Numbered from the stretch's first letter, positions 1 through 7,654 are shown. The stretch: DNA of 24,482 nucleotides from Chloroflexota bacterium (GCA_021789355.1 JAJYJR010000019.1:1-24482); one strand, 5' to 3'. The notes: a model not told the origin generated them from the letters alone. Program-made: numbers and translations.

Positions 1-99
1 CCGGATGCCGCAGCAGCCGACTGCGAGGCTGCGTCTCCAACGATCCACCGACGCGACGTGCTCGGTGGGCTGATTCACGAGTACGAACTCGCTGCCTGA
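1..99 (+). pseudogene. 3' end of integrase-type (rve) IS transposase
   Basis: An open frame enters from the left edge and stops with TGA at 97-99. Its last residues, RRDVLGGLIHEYELAA, match the C-termini of two other integrase-core transposases here: RRDILGGIIHEYDRAA ending at 9280 and RRTGVLGGLIHEYRLVA ending at 22833 on the minus strand. This is therefore the tail of the same transposase family, an integrase-core DDE enzyme of the IS3/IS481 kind that cuts and joins element ends. The catalytic domain lies outside the window, so intactness cannot be judged. No clear copy of the family's terminal repeat follows the stop; a foreign IS1595 fragment begins about 165 bases later. Confidence 0.75.
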
Positions 100-265
100 C
101 CAACCGACTACACGGGCCGGACCGACGACCGGCATCACATCGTCTGCTACACAACCTGCCACCACGCACCACCAGCCCCACCCGCGCCAGTCCACCGCTC
201 CGCCTGTCCCCAACTCCTCATCACCCATGCCGACGGTGCCAACCCCGCTTGTTGGACCCTTCACG

Positions 266-874
266 GGTCTCCGCGGTGGTCGCCAGAAGGGCAAGAAGGT
301 CTTGGTCGGCGTGGCAGTCGAGCTGAGGGAGCCACATGGTCTTGGACGGTGCCGCATGGGTGTGCTCCACGACGGATCGGCCGATTCGCTCGTGCCGTTC
401 GTGACGGAGAACGTCGAAGAGGGAACGACGGTCATCACCGATGGGTGGCCGAGCTACAACGGCGTCGTAGGGCTCGGATACCTCCACGAGCCGCGCAGCC
501 AACGCGCGGCGAAGGCACGTGGAGAGGACGTGGGCGCTCTGCTCCCCGGCGTGCACCGCGTCGCGTCGTTGTCCAAGCGCTGGCTCGCGAGTACGCACCA
601 GGGCCGTTTCGATCCCGGGCATCTCCCCGGCTACTTGAACGAGTTCGTGTTCCGCTTCAATCGCCGGCGCTCCCAGAGCCGGGGGCTTCTCTTCTTCCGT
701 CTCCTTGAGCTCGCTGTCGACCACGATCCCGTCCGCTACCACGACGTCGCGATCGGCGGACGACCTCGCAAGGTCATGCCGTCACCCCCACAGAAGCGGG
801 GGCACCCGCCCAGCCTCGAACGGCTACCGGCCGATCGTCCTTGGCGGATCGCTGACCTGGGCAACTCCGGTTAG
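266..874 (+). pseudogene. IS1595-family (ISXO2-like) transposase, N-terminally truncated
   Basis: The frame can be opened from ATG 227, but family resemblance begins near residue 14 (GLRGGRQKGKKVLVGVAVE). The ISXO2-like DDE domain follows: GTTVITDGWPSYNGV with the second catalytic Asp, the GVHRVASLSKRWLASTHQG block, and HLPGYLNEFVFRFNRRRS with the last acidic/amide position. The C-terminal PPSLERLPADRPWR tail is typical of actinobacterial members. Intact proteins are around 300 residues, with an N-terminal zinc ribbon and a first catalytic Asp in a DET.(I/F)GG motif just before GLRGG. Both are missing, so the protein should be inactive. The break lies close to TTGGACCCTTCA at 252-263, repeated at 9468-9479. 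Family call is confident; inactivity is inferred from the missing Asp. Confidence 0.85.
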
Positions 875-924
875 ATGGAGAACCCTAAGACCGGTAAACG
901 TGGTGCGCGATTCGCGGATTCGCG

Positions 925-975
925 AGCAAGGCCATCTTCCCTGGTCACGGTCGCAATCGAGTATTCGGCACCCAC
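925..975 (-). mobile_element. orphan 5' terminus of integrase-type IS (end A)
   Basis: This 51-bp stretch is about 80% identical to 14214-14264. Read on the minus strand both begin GTGGGTGCCGA and run to ATGGCCTTGCT, which looks like the start codon of a transposase. The nine-base tip GTGGGTGCC is also the tip of both inverted repeats of the complete element at 22804-23988, and that element shares ACCAGGAC at about the same distance inside its transposase-proximal end. I read this as a left-behind IS end whose interior has been lost. It stops four bases short of the stop codon of the SDR gene ending at 980. Confidence 0.6.
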
Positions 976-979
976 ACGC

Positions 980-1852
980 TCAGTCGACGACGGTGTCCCG
1001 AGCGACGATCTCCCAGGTGCGGAGCTCGGACCGGATCGCGTCCAGGTGGGCGGCGATGGCGTCTACGGCGTCTGTGCCGAGGGGGAGCCGGAGCGGGGTT
1101 TGCTCGGCATCGAGGGCGGCGCGTATGGCGTGCGCGGCCTTGGTGGGGTCGCCGGGTTGGGCGCCATCTCCCGTCTTCACCATCTCCCGAGTCATCCCGA
1201 CCGAGCCGGAGTAGGCATCGCTCGTATCGCTCTCACTTGCGCCGGCGAACAACCCGGTCCGGAAGGCTCCGGGCTCCACGATCAGCACCTTGATCCCATG
1301 GGGCCGGACTTCATCGGCGAGCGCCTCGGAGAGCCCTTCAAGGGCAAACTTCGTGGCGCTGTAGGCCGAGAACCCGGCGAAGGACAGCTGCCCGCCCATG
1401 CTGCTCATCTGGACGATGGCACCTGAGCGCCGCGCTCGCATGTGCGGAAGCACCGCCCGCACCAGCGCGGCGGGCCCGAAGAGGTGCACCTCGAACAACG
1501 ACCGCAGCTCGGCGTCGGTGGTCTCTTCGACTGCGCCCACGTGCGTGCGTCCCGCGTTGTTGACGAGCACGTCGATGCGGCCGTGCCGGCGGATCACCTC
1601 TGCCACCACCTCGTCGATCCGCTCGTGGTCGGTCACGTCCAGGCGGACCGGATCGACCTGGTCGGGGTAGCCGGTCACAAGATCGTCGAGCGAAGAGGTC
1701 CGGCGGGCGGCGGCTACGACAACGTCGCCCGCCGCGACCGCTGCCTCGAGGAGGGCGCGGCCAAACCCGCTGCCCGCTCCCGTGACGAGCCAGACCTTCG
1801 GGGTCCCCTCCGTCGTCTGCCGAGCGGTCCTTCGCATTGGTTCGCTGTCCAT
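980..1852 (-). CDS. SDR family oxidoreductase
   Basis: A classical short-chain dehydrogenase/reductase of 290 residues, a cytosolic NAD(P)-dependent alcohol/ketone oxidoreductase; the substrate cannot be read from sequence. The Rossmann motif TGAGSGFG lies near residues 24-31, followed by the cofactor-binding LDVTD, VNNAG, the catalytic Ser region (VQMSSMGG) and the active-site YSATK. The C-terminal VEPGAFRTGL loop fits the subgroup that modifies hydrophobic or steroid-like substrates. Start is ATG 1852; ATG 1837 is in frame and only removes five residues. It is transcribed divergently from the LysR gene 60 bp away, the usual arrangement of a LysR regulator and its target. A remnant IS end sits directly behind its stop codon. 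Confidence 0.9.
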   Translation of the reverse strand: MDSEPMRRTARQTTEGTPKVWLVTGAGSGFGRALLEAAVAAGDVVVAAARRTSSLDDLVTGYPDQVDPVRLDVTDHERIDEVVAEVIRRHGRIDVLVNNAGRTHVGAVEETTDAELRSLFEVHLFGPAALVRAVLPHMRARRSGAIVQMSSMGGQLSFAGFSAYSATKFALEGLSEALADEVRPHGIKVLIVEPGAFRTGLFAGASESDTSDAYSGSVGMTREMVKTGDGAQPGDPTKAAHAIRAALDAEQTPLRLPLGTDAVDAIAAHLDAIRSELRTWEIVARDTVVD

Positions 1853-1900
1853 GACGCCATGGTGCGGGTGCAGGGTTGCCATGTCCAATACCTGCTGTGA

Positions 1901-1916
1901 TAGCCATTGGTTATGG
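1901..1916. promoter_or_regulatory. candidate LysR promoter and operator
   Basis: The short divergent gap holds TAGCCA at 1901-1906, placing a -10-like hexamer seven bases before the LysR ATG at 1913, as in a leaderless transcript. The inverted repeat CCAT-N5-ATGG spans 1904-1916 and T1901-N11-A1913 fits the loose LysR box. The overlap with the start codon suggests autorepression. The motif is short and could be chance. Confidence 0.3.
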
Positions 1917-2812
1917 ATGTCCACGCCCGCGACCTGCGGTACTTCGTGGCCGTCGCCACCGAGCTGCACTTCACGAGGGCGGCGGAGCAGCTCTACGTCT
2001 CCCAGCCCGCCCTCTCCAAGCAGATCCGCATGCTGGAGCGCACGCTCGGCGCGGCCCTGTTCGAACGGGACAAGCGCGAGGTTCGCCTCACCCCCGCCGG
2101 CCGGGTCCTTCTCCCCCACGCACGCCGAGTCCTCGAGGCTTGGGACACCGCGTGCGCCGCCATCGAGGAGGTGAAGAAGACCCAGCAGTCCACGCTCGTC
2201 GTCGGCATGAGCACCGCCCCCGGCCGAGGTGGCTTGCTTCCCGCCATCCGCTCCCGGTTCAGCCTCGACCATCCAGACGTGACCATCACCCTCCACCAGG
2301 TCGGCTGGGCCGACCCGACCGCAGGACTCGCCGACCGGACGAGCGATGTCGCGTTCGTCTGGCTGCCCATTCCGCAGCCCAGCCGTTACCGATGGACGGT
2401 GGTGGTCGAAGAACCCTGCCTCGTGGCGATGACCGACCGGCACCGTCTTGCCGACCGGAGCTCGGTCGACTTCGACGACCTGCTGGACGAGCCCTTCCTC
2501 GCTCTCCCCGAGAGCGCCGGTCCGCTGCGCGCCTACTGGCTGGCCGTCGACCACCGCCACGGCCGCACCCCGATCGTCGGCGCCGAGATCACCAGCGCCG
2601 ACGAGACCTACGAGTCCCTCGTCGACGGTCGAGGGATCTGCTTGCTCGCAAGCGGCAACGCGCCCTCGGTCACTCGCGGCGGCGTCGTCACCCGCCCCGT
2701 CAACGGTCTTCCTCCCTGCCAGCTCGCCGTTGCGTGGCGGCGCGACCAGGATCACCCGCTCACCGCGGCGTATGTCGACTGCGCCCGCCAGGTCACCGGT
2801 CGATCGTCGTGA
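1913..2812 (+). CDS. LysR family transcriptional regulator
   Basis: A 299-residue regulator. The N-terminal winged helix-turn-helix is plain (DLRYFVAVATELHFTRAAEQL, YVSQPALSKQIRMLE, LGAALFERDKREVRLTPAG), and the rest is the two-lobed periplasmic-binding-like effector domain, starting around residue 90 at TLVVGMSTAP. ATG 1913 was chosen over TTG 1907 because family proteins start a few residues before DLRYF and a -10-like hexamer lies seven bases upstream. It is divergent from the SDR gene ending at 980 and probably controls it; LysR proteins generally bind the shared intergenic DNA and respond to a small ligand related to the pathway. The inducer cannot be predicted. Confidence 0.92.
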   Translation: MDVHARDLRYFVAVATELHFTRAAEQLYVSQPALSKQIRMLERTLGAALFERDKREVRLTPAGRVLLPHARRVLEAWDTACAAIEEVKKTQQSTLVVGMSTAPGRGGLLPAIRSRFSLDHPDVTITLHQVGWADPTAGLADRTSDVAFVWLPIPQPSRYRWTVVVEEPCLVAMTDRHRLADRSSVDFDDLLDEPFLALPESAGPLRAYWLAVDHRHGRTPIVGAEITSADETYESLVDGRGICLLASGNAPSVTRGGVVTRPVNGLPPCQLAVAWRRDQDHPLTAAYVDCARQVTGRSS

Positions 2813-2937
2813 CCAGTGCATCGTCGGGGTGGACAGCGGAGCGTGGCGTCGGGTCGGGGCTGGCTCCAGCCTTCGTTCACCGGCGCGCCGGTCCGCTCCA
2901 CGGAATGGCAGGCCCGCCGCGGGTGTTTGGACGAAGC

Positions 2938-3759
2938 ATGGAGAAGCCGGGCAGCGCAGGGATCTGGGTACGCCACTCCAACGTCGGCCCGGAGGTCGCA
3001 GGCGAGCTGGAACGGCTCGGCTACTCGACGCTGTGGCTCGGTGCATCCCCTCCCGCCGAGCTCGACGTGGTCGATCCCCTGCTCGGGGCCACCGAGACCC
3101 TGGTCGTCGGCACCAGCATCGTGAACATCTGGACGGCACCCGCCAAGTCGGTGGCCGAGTCGTTCCACCGCCTGGAGGCGAAGTACCCGGGGCGGTTCGT
3201 TCTCGGGATCGGCGCGGGGCACCGGGAGAACGAGGCCGACTACCGCAAGCCCTACGAGGCACTGGTCGACTACCTCGACGAGCTCGACCGAGCCGGCGTG
3301 CCGGTGCAGCGCCGAGCCCTGGCCGCGCTCGGACCGCGTGTCTTGGACCTGGCCCGCACACGCAGCGCCGGCGCGCTCCCCTACCTCGTCACCCCCGAGC
3401 ACACCCGCAGCGCCCGCGCCCGACTGGGGCCCGGTGCGCTCCTCGTGGCCGAGCAGAAGATCGTCGTCGACGCTGACCCTGACCAGGGGCGCCGGATCGG
3501 CCGGGAACGCGTCGGCCCCTACCTGCGCCTGTCGAACTACGTGGCCAACCTTCGCCGGATCGGCTTCGACACTGACGACGTCACCTTGCCCGGTAGCGAC
3601 CGGCTCGTCGACGCCTTGGCCATCCACGGCGAACCCGAGACGGTCGCGGACGGGCTGCGCGCCCACCTCGCGGCCGGCGCGAACCAGGTCGCGATCCAGG
3701 TGCTCTCCGGCGACGACGACATCCTGCCCGGGGCGCGAGCACTGGCCCAACTGCTCTGA
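2938..3759 (+). CDS. LLM class F420-dependent oxidoreductase (MSMEG_4141-like)
   Basis: A 273-residue luciferase-like TIM-barrel protein. The order of blocks matches the TIGR03620 (MSMEG_4141) F420 family: GIWVRHSNVGPEVAGELERLGY, LVVGTSIVNIW, a RLEAKYPGRFVLGIGAGH core, YRKPYEALVDYLDELD, and a C-terminal GSDRLVDALAIHG with LAAGANQVAIQVL. Members are thought to use reduced deazaflavin F420 to reduce or oxidise unknown small molecules. Start is ATG 2938; ATG 2905 is in frame, but the added residues do not look like the family. It follows the LysR gene on the same strand after 125 bp, so it could belong to the same regulon. Substrate unknown. Confidence 0.88.
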   Translation: MEKPGSAGIWVRHSNVGPEVAGELERLGYSTLWLGASPPAELDVVDPLLGATETLVVGTSIVNIWTAPAKSVAESFHRLEAKYPGRFVLGIGAGHRENEADYRKPYEALVDYLDELDRAGVPVQRRALAALGPRVLDLARTRSAGALPYLVTPEHTRSARARLGPGALLVAEQKIVVDADPDQGRRIGRERVGPYLRLSNYVANLRRIGFDTDDVTLPGSDRLVDALAIHGEPETVADGLRAHLAAGANQVAIQVLSGDDDILPGARALAQLL

Positions 3760-3834
3760 TCTGATCAGACGGGCATCCGTGACATCACGGCTCAGCGGGG
3801 GCACTACCCACGGGTCATCCGGGGCTCGTACCAT
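3760..3834 (+). promoter_or_regulatory. palindromes and -10 upstream of the 3841 gene
   Basis: Directly after the preceding stop lies the perfect palindrome TCTGATCAGA (3760-3769), then CCGTGA-CA-TCACGG (3777-3790), an inverted repeat with 6-bp arms. TACCAT at 3829-3834 is spaced six bases before the GTG start at 3841, as expected for a leaderless -10. The second palindrome lies about 40 bp before the -10 and could be an activator or operator site. No convincing -35 is visible. Confidence 0.35.
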
Positions 3835-3840
3835 CGATAG

Positions 3841-4608
3841 GTGCCCTTGACTGCGGAGCAGTGGCGCCGGCTGGCTCGGTCCTCGCCGTGGAGGTGGTCG
3901 ACGTTGCGGTTCGTCAACCGTTGGAACGGGCCGTCTCCCGCTGGCTTGCCGGCGGTGCGGGCGTGGTTGCGCCGCCCCGACCTGCTCCGAGTCGAGCGCC
4001 TCGACGGCACCTTGGAGCTGGTCGTGCGCGAGGAGCGTCCTCGTTCGGCGGGGATGGCGCTCACTGTCGAGGGGGGTCGACCGCTCCCGCCTCGCCCGAT
4101 GCCTGGTGCCGTGCGACCCGTCTACGACGTCGACGGCCTGGTCGAGCAGCGCCCTGAGGACGTCGACTGCGACGACCCCATATACCAGAGCTACGACTGG
4201 GTGGCGATGCTCGATCCCGTCGAGCTGTCCGTCGGCGTGGCCATAGAAGCGGTCCGAGAGGTCTCTCATCGTGGCCGCCCTGCCTGGGAAGCCGTTGCCC
4301 GCCCCGGTGTGGGTTACGACCCCCGGTGCTCGTGTTGCGCGCTCCTGCCTTCTGCTGAGAGCGACCGGCTCGAAGCCGAAGGTGGCGGGCTTACCATGCG
4401 CGACCACGACCCCGGACTCGTTTACGCCGAGGCGCATCGGGTCCGCCTCGACGTGGAGACGGGAGTCTGCGTGCTCACCGAGGAGATCGGAGGCACCCGT
4501 GCCGGGTACGGCCGCGACGTGGAGATCGAAGCCGTCGACGAGCCCATGGCCGATCACCTGTTCACCTCCCCACGTCGAGGACCCCTCCAGCGACTCCGGC
4601 GCCCTTGA
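3841..4608 (+). CDS. conserved actinobacterial protein of unknown function
   Basis: A 255-residue soluble protein without signal peptide or membrane segment. I recognise the general type from actinomycete genomes but know no function for it. It opens with LTAEQWRRLARSSPWRWSTLRFV, continues with a strand-rich segment that reads like a fold carrying a probe or lipid (LRVERLDGTLELVVREERP), and has a cysteine cluster YDPRCSCCALLPS near residues 159-171. The C-terminal half (HRVRLDVETGVCVLTEEIGG) resembles sequences that repeat a short beta motif. The start is GTG 3841, seven bases after a TACCAT hexamer and without a Shine-Dalgarno, so probably leaderless. It stands alone between the F420 oxidoreductase and a convergent SDR gene. 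The cysteines could bind metal or form a redox pair; this is a guess. Confidence 0.75.
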   Translation: MPLTAEQWRRLARSSPWRWSTLRFVNRWNGPSPAGLPAVRAWLRRPDLLRVERLDGTLELVVREERPRSAGMALTVEGGRPLPPRPMPGAVRPVYDVDGLVEQRPEDVDCDDPIYQSYDWVAMLDPVELSVGVAIEAVREVSHRGRPAWEAVARPGVGYDPRCSCCALLPSAESDRLEAEGGGLTMRDHDPGLVYAEAHRVRLDVETGVCVLTEEIGGTRAGYGRDVEIEAVDEPMADHLFTSPRRGPLQRLRRP

Positions 4609-4695
4609 CCGCCGTACTCATGGCCATCGAGCACGGCGACGGAACTGAGTCGGTGCCCGCAGCGGGATCGCCTGGCGAGAAGCTGCGGTTGGAGT

Positions 4696-5436
4696 TCAAC
4701 GGACGAGGAGGGCTCCGCCGTTTACCTGGAGGACCTGGCCGGTGACGAAGGAGGCTTCCGGTGATGCGAGGTAGGCGACCGCTGCGGCCACGTCGTCGGG
4801 TTGCCCGGCTCGTCCAACCAGGGTCTGGCCGACCAGGCGGTCGTGGCGCTGGTCGGTCATGGAGTCGCCGAAGAACTCGGTACCGCTCACATAGCCCGGC
4901 GCCACCACGTTCACGGTGATCCCTTCGCCGCCGAGCTCGGCGGCCAGATCGTAGGTCCAGCCGATCAGGGCCGCCTTGGCCGCGGAGTACGAGCCTCCGC
5001 CACCTCGCAGCGCGGCGATGGAGCTGATGGTCACTACTCGGGCGCCCGGGCGGCGCAGCTGTGGACGCAGCGCCTCGGTGAGCAGCACGGCGGTGAGGAC
5101 ATTGGACCGGTAGTCGGCCTCCCAGGCATGGGCCACGCCGTCGAGCCCGTCGCCCCCGGCTCCTCGTGACGCCACCCCTCCGGCGTTGTTGACAACCACG
5201 TCCACGCTCGCCTGCACCTTGGCGGCGGCCCCCCGCGCCTCGTCGGGGCGGCTGAGATCGGCTGCGTGACAGCTCACCTGGCCGGGCCACGAGGCGTTCA
5301 GCTCGCCTGCCGCAGCCTCGAGGACGTCGGCCCGCCGACCGATGATGGTCACGTGATCGCCGAAGGCGGCGAAGCGCGCCGCTATGGCCTTGCCAATCCC
5401 GCTCCCGCCTCCCGAGACCACCACGATTCGCTCCAT
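4696..5436 (-). CDS. SDR family oxidoreductase (FabG-like)
   Basis: A 246-residue classical SDR: nucleotide-binding SGGGSGIG near residues 8-15, an IIGRR cofactor loop, VVNNAGG, the catalytic Ser block TISSIAALRGGGGS with YSAAK, and the C-terminal VAPGYVSGTEFF and QVLQVNGGALL typical of FabG-type members. It should be a cytosolic NAD(P)H-dependent ketoreductase or alcohol dehydrogenase of unknown substrate. The start is firm: AGGAGG lies four bases before ATG 5436. It is divergent from the MarR regulator at 5515, whose probable operator sits between them, so MarR-type derepression by a small aromatic or toxic ligand is a reasonable model. Confidence 0.92.
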   Translation of the reverse strand: MERIVVVSGGGSGIGKAIAARFAAFGDHVTIIGRRADVLEAAAGELNASWPGQVSCHAADLSRPDEARGAAAKVQASVDVVVNNAGGVASRGAGGDGLDGVAHAWEADYRSNVLTAVLLTEALRPQLRRPGARVVTISSIAALRGGGGSYSAAKAALIGWTYDLAAELGGEGITVNVVAPGYVSGTEFFGDSMTDQRHDRLVGQTLVGRAGQPDDVAAAVAYLASPEASFVTGQVLQVNGGALLVR

Positions 5437-5456
5437 CGCACCTCCTGGCCGCTACG

Positions 5457-5509
5457 TTTAGACCTACACCATACCGGTAGGATCAGAGCTAGACGAGAGC
5501 TAGACGAGG
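5457..5509. promoter_or_regulatory. SDR/MarR divergent promoter with palindrome and tandem repeat
   Basis: The 78-bp gap contains a palindrome centred on TACCGGTA (5472-5479), whose longer form ACCATACC/GGTAGGAT pairs six of eight positions, a plausible MarR operator. TAGGAT (5478-5483) is a -10 candidate for marR, with TTTAGA at 5457-5462 as a weak, closely spaced -35. Just before the MarR gene, AGAGCTAGACG occurs twice in tandem (5485-5495 and 5496-5506), followed by a GAGG ribosome-binding site. Confidence 0.4.
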
Positions 5510-5514
5510 TTCGG

Positions 5515-6057
5515 ATGGTCGAGCAGCCCGACCAAGCAGACGAGGTCGACGCCACCGTCGACGCCTGGCTGCGCGAGCGCCCCGGAACGCCTGTCGAGAG
5601 CATCGGCGTCGTCACCCGGCTCTGGCGGCTGGCCAAGCTCTTCGGCGACGAGCGCCGAAGGGTGCTCGCGAGCGCCGGGGCAGACGCGGCCACGCTCGAC
5701 CTGCTCAGCGTCCTGCGGCGAGCCGGGGAGCCCTACCGCCTGAGCACCCGCGAGATCACCGAGCGCACCCGGGTCACCGCCGGGGCGATCTCCCAGCGGA
5801 TCGCCCGAGCCGAGCGGGCCGGCCTGGTCGAGCGCAGGAGCGTCGAGGGCACCAGGGTCGTAGCGGTGACTCTCACGCCCGCCGGACACGCCCTCGTCGA
5901 ACGACTCGTCGATGAAGTGCTGGGCCGGGAGGCGGAGCTGCTCGCAGGGCTCAGCTCGGACGAGCGCGCCGAGCTCACTCGCCTCTTACGTAGGCTTCTC
6001 AGCGATCTACAAGGGCGGCTCGGCTATCCCGACCACACCCAGGTCGGCGCTTCGTAG
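5515..6057 (+). CDS. MarR family transcriptional regulator
   Basis: A 180-residue winged-helix repressor. After a 40-residue N-terminal extension it has the MarR arrangement: a dimerisation helix (VTRLWRLAKLFGDERRRVLA), AATLDLLSVLRRAGEPYRLST, the recognition helix region EITERTRVTAGAISQRIARAE, and the wing with the canonical Asp/Arg replaced (LVERRSVEGTRVVAVTLTPAG). A C-terminal helix completes the dimer (LSSDERAELTRLLRRLLSDL). The start is ATG 5515 with GAGG five bases upstream. MarR proteins normally repress themselves and a divergent enzyme gene, here the SDR ending at 4696, and release DNA on binding phenolic or similar ligands. It converges on the CoA-transferase remnant. Confidence 0.9.
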   Translation: MVEQPDQADEVDATVDAWLRERPGTPVESIGVVTRLWRLAKLFGDERRRVLASAGADAATLDLLSVLRRAGEPYRLSTREITERTRVTAGAISQRIARAERAGLVERRSVEGTRVVAVTLTPAGHALVERLVDEVLGREAELLAGLSSDERAELTRLLRRLLSDLQGRLGYPDHTQVGAS

Positions 6058-6117
6058 CCGAACGTTGTGCCGCTGTGGGATCGGCTTGCAGGCAAGTTCT
6101 CGGTGGGAAGCGCGTGC

Positions 6118-6740
6118 TCAGGTTGCCCATGCGGGCTTGTCGTGGCCGAGCGGTCGAGCTGGTAGCTGCCATGCCAGGTCGGTCCCTGCCACCTGCAGCG
6201 GTGGGGGCAGCCGGCGGGCCGGCCCCCATGCGGTCTCCTCGACACTGTCAGGGATCCAGGAGCTGTCGGCCACGAGTGCCTCTTCGCCAAGCTCGTGTTG
6301 GCCGGCGTCGGTGAGCAGCTTGGCCGTTCGGGTCAGCGAGGCCTGCCACTGGCTTGCTCGCCCGGTGCGTTCCCGTTCGGTGAGACCGGCGAGCGCTGCT
6401 GCGGCCATGAGGTAGCCGGTGGCGTGGTCGAGCGCCTGCACCGGCAGCGGCAGCGGCCGGTCGGCTCCGGTGGCCACCCGCCCGGCGTCGGCGATCCCAG
6501 CGCTCATCTGCACGAGGCTGTCGAAGCCGCGCCGCCCTGCCCACGGCCCGCTCCATCCGTAGGCGTCGAGGGACACCTCGACCAGCCCGGGGCAGCGCTC
6601 GTCTCGCCTGGCGACACCCAACCCCAGCCCCTCCAGGGCGCCCGGCCGGTAGCCGTGCACCAGCACGTCGGCACCCGCCGCCAGCTCCCACCAGCGCTGC
6701 CGGTCATCGTCGTCACGCAGATTGAGGTCGCCGGCGGCGT
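6118..6740 (-). pseudogene. CaiB/BaiF (family III) CoA-transferase, C-terminal half only
   Basis: About 208 residues of a family III CoA-transferase, an enzyme class moving CoA between carboxylic acids. Visible blocks are LNLRDDDDRQRWWELAAGAD, VLVHGYRPGALEGLGLG, LVEVSLDAYGWSGPWAGRRG, FDSLVQMSAGIA and LDHATGYLMAAAALAGL, ending in the natural-looking LPARPLGHDKPAW. Intact members have roughly 380-480 residues, and the catalytic Asp and CoA-binding N-terminal part are absent. The frame runs back to about 6740 and there changes into the start of an unrelated secreted-protein gene on the same strand. No IS lies at the break, so a deletion or recombination between two genes is the likely cause. Confidence 0.8.
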
Positions 6741-6896
6741 CCAATACGTGTGGCCGGCCTGCACTGTCAGCGTGCCCCCCGACGCCTGCGCGTTCGCGTA
6801 GTTCGTCTGGCCGTAGCCGTCGCCTGCCCAGGCCGTGCCCTGCACAAAGGCAAGCGAGGCCACGACAGCGACGGGGATCACGAGCCCGCGGCGCAC
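6741..6896 (-). pseudogene. secreted protein, truncated after the signal peptide
   Basis: GTG 6896 is preceded by GGAGG four bases upstream and begins inside the end of the lipoprotein gene (19-base overlap), so it was translationally coupled. The product starts with a textbook signal peptide, RRGLVIPVAVVASLAFVQG, with a likely AWA-GDG cleavage site. The mature start is rich in small and polar residues (GYGQTNYANAQASGGTLT) up to about HTYWTPP. There the sequence switches into the CoA-transferase remnant in another frame. Only about 50 residues remain; the function of the intact protein is unknown to me, though pairing with the lipoprotein suggests a joint role outside the cell membrane. Confidence 0.65.
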
Positions 6897-7495
6897 TTTC
6901 CCTCCGTCACCGTCTGCTTGGAGAGCTTCCACGTCCCGCCCGTCAGAATCAAGGTGGCACGTACTCCGTCGTTCTCGGGCGGCGTGACCGGCGGTACCGG
7001 CTTGCCTGACGCGGCGTAGACCAGCTCGGAGGCGCTGTAGGCGCAGTCGAGAACCGTCGCCGAGGTCGCCGACACGGACGCGACCTTGGGGTGCAAGGTC
7101 ACCGAGCCACGACCGACGATCCCCTGGCGCTGGTCGGCAAACAGGTTCGCTCGGACGCTCTGCAGCTCCGGGTCGACCATGGTCGCCGCCAACGCTGGAT
7201 CGTTCGGGTCTGCAGTCGACAATGCCTGCACGAATGCGCTCGACGCAGCGCGATAGGCGGCAAGCACCGCCGGCGTTGCCGGGTCGGTGGTCGATGTCGA
7301 CGACGCCGCCGAGGTCGAGGGCGCCGACGTCGGCCGAGCGGTCGTCGAGGTCGCCGCCGACCCGCCGCCCCCGCACGCCGCAAGGAGGGCGCCACAGACG
7401 ACCAGGACTGCGGGAGGCACGACCAGACGACGGCAACGCTTGGCGCCGTCACTGCTCCCTGCTCCCCCTCTTCGTCCGGCCCGGCGTACGGTCAT
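6878..7495 (-). CDS. lipoprotein of unknown function
   Basis: A 205-residue exported lipoprotein. The Arg-rich N-terminus and hydrophobic stretch (LVVPPAVLVVCGALLAAC) end in lipobox LLAAC with the acylated Cys near residue 41, so it should be anchored to the outer face of the membrane. A Ser/Thr/Ala/Pro linker follows (AATSTTARPTSAPSTSAASS), then a compact domain that looks NTF2-like: a helix AVLAAYRAASSAFVQALS, ADPNDPALAATMVDPELQSV, and strands ending in LTGGTWKLSKQTVTEGKC. The start is ATG 7495 with AAGG seven bases upstream; a longer frame upstream adds residues that do not look like a signal peptide. It overlaps the next, truncated secreted gene by 19 bases. The specific function is unknown. 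Confidence 0.8.
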   Translation of the reverse strand: MTVRRAGRRGGAGSSDGAKRCRRLVVPPAVLVVCGALLAACGGGGSAATSTTARPTSAPSTSAASSTSTTDPATPAVLAAYRAASSAFVQALSTADPNDPALAATMVDPELQSVRANLFADQRQGIVGRGSVTLHPKVASVSATSATVLDCAYSASELVYAASGKPVPPVTPPENDGVRATLILTGGTWKLSKQTVTEGKCAAGS

Positions 7496-7654
7496 GTGAT
7501 CGCCTTCACGTGCACTGCATGGTCCTCGACTGGGACGCCGACGCCACCGCATCGTTCGGGGACGCCCCGAGAACCTGTCGCCGGGGAGGACCTCGGCGAC
7601 ACGGAGACACCGGCCCACGATCGACGCTAAGCCTCGATGTCGACGCGGCGCCTG

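Noticed and set aside
925..975. Conserved peptide AIEYSAPTR read from the two 51-base repeats
   Set aside because: Most differences fall at every third base, which suggested coding, but the tip equals IS terminal repeats and no longer frame continues in both copies.
980..3361. Long minus-strand open frame of almost 800 codons
   Set aside because: Only 980-1852 resembles a protein family (SDR). The rest is antisense to the LysR and F420 oxidoreductase genes and stays open because of GC-rich codon use.
2752..4557. 601-codon minus-strand frame
   Set aside because: Antisense to the F420 oxidoreductase and the 3841 gene; no recognised domain.
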